A model generated the notes under the pieces. It saw only the letters and a program-made list of their open reading frames with translations. It was not told the DNA's origin and did no database searches. DNA of 64,000 nucleotides from Amblyomma americanum (Eukaryota > Arthropoda > Arachnida > Ixodida > Ixodidae). The DNA is taken from NCBI RefSeq assembly GCF_052857255.1, contig NC_135497.1, forward strand, positions 345,873,751 through 345,937,750. The letters are read 5' to 3'. Below are positions 61,231-64,000 of this stretch, piece after piece; the stretch's first letter is position 1, and the number at the start of each line of letters is the position of its first letter. Made by a program: the position numbers and the translations under genes.

Positions 61231-64000
61231 TTGTGACCTGCAGTACGCGTTACATGAATGCTGCAGCTGAATCTTTGAGTCAAGGATTTAGCTTATTAAA
61301 TATAAGTTTGCAAGAACTGCACGAACTTAACCCCCCTACCTCCACCTCCAATCAGCCCAATAAACTAAAGCAAGGCTAGGTCTTTATTTTGTCAGGTAGT
61401 CTATTTCTGATACTTAAGGACATTACTTACTAGTAGTCACGAGGGCGGAACTTGCTTCAAGGCCGTGACAATAATTATCATTGTGACTGTATGCCGCAGC
61501 AAAGCACCGTCTTATTTACGGCCTTTGAGGCCTACTCACGCTTGCTTTGCATCTCTCCGCTTTTTGTTCTTTTATTTCTTGGTCGCGACATGGGCTTTCC
61601 CGCAGCGCTAGTACGCAGTGGCCGGATAGCAATTACACACCCAGCCCTGAAATTAACAGTCCGGCTCATCACCAAGGAGCACGAACGCAAACTCTGACCC
61701 GTTCCTCGCCGGCAGCCGACACCTTTCCACAGGCCACGCAGTCGAATCCATTGCGCGGCACTGTGGGAAATTGAGCACGCCCCGGGCCGGCACACAGAGC
61801 GCCTGTACGGCCCACACCTCGCGCGCGGTTATCTGCTCGTCTCACGCCCGTCGTGCCCACTTGGGATTACAGCCGGGAGGGCGGCAGCAGAGGGCCTGAG
61901 CCGACAGCGTCGGAGGCGCGCGAACGCACACACGCACACCAGGTGTAACGACCCAGCTGCGCGCCGGTTCGTAAACACTCATTAGGACTGAGTGGCTGCG
62001 CATAAATATTGTCGCACGAGGGGAGATGTCGCGACAGCCGGAGAGACGACGCCGCGTTCTCTTCTGCGCGTGCTGTGGTGCTCAGCGACTGCTGGTGGGA
62101 AGCCGCCGCGTGTGAGGCAGCACGAAGTTGTTTCGCGCGCGCACTCCTCAGAATGTATACGTTCGGAAATCGATCCCTCCTGGGAGACGTTATGGGCGCG
62201 TTTCTCTTTCGCCGTGTATATGCAGGCGGCCGCCTAACCGCCAATCGCATTCAATTAGTGGTACGATATAGCGACCCCATAGGACCTAGCGGCGCCGCTG
62301 GATGACGTTGTGCTGCATGCATACAGCTGCCTCCGCAGCTTTCGCTCTTGGCGCGCGTCGCAATGCGCGATAATCGACGCAGAGCTTGCGAAGCTTGACG
62401 TGTGGGTGCGATGCACGTCATTTCGAGAACGGTCTTCTTGAGTTAGACATGTAGGGCTCGCGGCGCCAGTTGAATGTGCGCATAATGCATGCGTCCCCTG
62501 TTCTGTGTATTCGTGAGGGTGGCCTGACTTTATGCATGACAAGCGCTTGGGCCTTGCCAAGGCAGAAAGCTGGGCTAGCAGGTGGTTCGTGATTAATTAA
62601 CAAGACTAGCGCATTGGACTTGGACGAAGAAAAATAGAAGAAACAAATTTTCGCTCCCATCCTGTCTTTTCCTATTTGTTCGTTCCAGTCCTATGCGCTA
62701 GTCTTTTTAACTAAGCTTGGTTGTTCGCGGCGGATTGGACGACAAGGCACCAAGAACGAGCAAATAACAGAGTGCATGGAATTGTGTACTGAGTAACAAG
62801 ACGCTGTGCCTAAAAGCAGTGTCCTTTTCCGCGCACACTGATCCAAACTTGCGCAATAGCTGATTCGTACAGTCTTCTACACCTTTGTCTGTATTGCATG
62901 CGCTTGAACGGCACGTTCCAAGTGTGGCGGCAACATCCATGGTTGGTTTTTGAGTTCAAGACAGGTGGTGCTTCTGTCAGACCTGTTTGCCCTCACTTAT
63001 TCCAGCGGCTGCCTTTTGCTGCGTGCTCTTTCGAACGACGGGCGAAGTTGTTCATGCGGAGTGTTTCCTTCGTAATGTCGGATGCGTTCATGCATGCACA
63101 AAGCATGGCACTCGGACGCTTCTGTCAGTTGCTCAGGAAGCGAAAAGTGTGCATACGACTGCACGTCTGTGTCGAAGACGCTCGCATAAGCCAAAATTAA
63201 GCATGTACGTCGCAAGACACCTAAGAGCTTCGTCGCATTAAAAGCTTATTTACCAGGCTGCTCAAATTTTCTTTCATCGTTCCATCCGTTGGCAGAGAAA
63301 CGCCCGTAGGTTTTCTGTTGATATACAGCCGAACAGATCCTGGGCGGAAGCTTGATCCACCCGTGGAATGTCGCATACGACCATCATCTATGCAGCTCGC
63401 CAGTCAAACGGAAGAACACAACGCAAAAAAAAAAAACGAAAGCCGACCCTCTTCGTGCTCCTCCTTTCAGCACTTATCGTGTAAAGCATCACGGGATACG
63501 CGGAGACGTATGTTAATACCTTGGACATCTCTCGTACAGACACTCTATAGAATGGGCATCACAGCGCCATGCACCAAATTAAAATAGGCGGCAGGGATAC
63601 CGTGTAGGCAAATGATTGCTTCGAAAAGCTAGTGCGGTTTTTCAGCGAATATGCCGCGAGTATACTGGATAACGAGGAAGCTCTTCGTTTCTCTATGAGA
63701 CTCTTGGGCGAACAAAGTTTCCAAGCCTTCAAGCACGTACACAGTTGCGTTGAGAGCAGCAAACTTGAGGCAGAATGCAGGCCATTTTGTTCGCTCTAAA
63801 AACCGGGCCACAGGACTGGCAACAAAGGCTCACTGTACAACCGAATCTATAGGGTTCTGGTCTGAAGGGCATTTGTTGCTGCCTCAAACCCTCCCCCTGA
63901 CTCCTGCCGGCAGCGACGCAAGAGAGACTTGTCGCTCCGCTGATTTTCCCGCTCTCTCCGTCTTCAAGCAGAGCTAAGACGACGCTTATCCAGCCCTCAT
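61231..64000. other. unassigned sequence with a CpG-rich block; no gene recognised
   Basis: A CpG-rich block covers about 61690-62420 with chance-open frames in several directions, and might be a promoter region. No start codon, splice or polyadenylation arrangement supports a gene. The remainder to the window end is non-descript. Confidence 0.5.

Overview
This window is eukaryotic, repeat-rich nuclear DNA, almost certainly from a hard (ixodid, probably metastriate) tick. The main evidence is a set of tRNA-derived SINEs matching what I remember of the tick SINE Ruka and related tick SINEs: a tRNA-like head with A and B boxes and a conserved body that includes the run GTTCTTTAACGTGCAC. Relics of arthropod-type non-LTR retrotransposons, long AC, AT and ATC microsatellites, a roughly 11-bp minisatellite and poly-C tracts agree with this. 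I find no operons, CRISPR arrays, rRNA genes or free-standing tRNA genes. I could not confidently recognise any host protein-coding exon, so most of the window reads as intergenic or intronic DNA.

Layout. Positions 1-7.1 kb are unassigned sequence with CpG-rich patches and two SINEs in tandem (about 4.0-4.4 kb). A decayed non-LTR RNase H relic lies at about 7.1-7.8 kb. Positions 7.8-17.4 kb hold a SINE, a dispersed repeat (12.9-13.5 kb) and a likely LINE 3-prime tail (16.2-16.4 kb). At 17.4-18.2 kb the minus strand carries a compact candidate gene: TATA box, NRF1-like and CRE-like sites, an open frame of about 130 codons and an AATAAA signal. Its product is unrecognised. Positions 20.0-21.1 kb hold a SINE and an inverted-repeat element with 93-bp arms.

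The best-supported feature is an old I-like (APE endonuclease plus RNase H) non-LTR retrotransposon at about 26.4-32.5 kb on the plus strand. It keeps recognisable ORF1 zinc knuckles, endonuclease, reverse transcriptase, RNase H and C-terminal zinc finger, but is broken by several frameshifts and stops. An 842-bp solo LTR sits inside its reverse transcriptase with a 4-bp target duplication, and a probable fragment of another element sits inside its endonuclease. A near-perfect 70-bp-arm hairpin lies just beyond its 3-prime end.

The remainder (33-64 kb) has more SINEs, a second copy of the dispersed repeat, a 149-bp AC repeat, a truncated LINE end (36.9-37.2 kb), the roughly 11-bp minisatellite (41.2-41.5 kb), a 126-bp AT repeat, and an RTE-like reverse-transcriptase relic interrupted by an old SINE (60.2-61.2 kb).

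In sum this is a layered record of retrotransposon insertion. The only candidate for something undescribed and possibly functional is the small minus-strand transcription unit near 17.5-18.1 kb. All family names come from recognising motifs by eye; no database search was possible.
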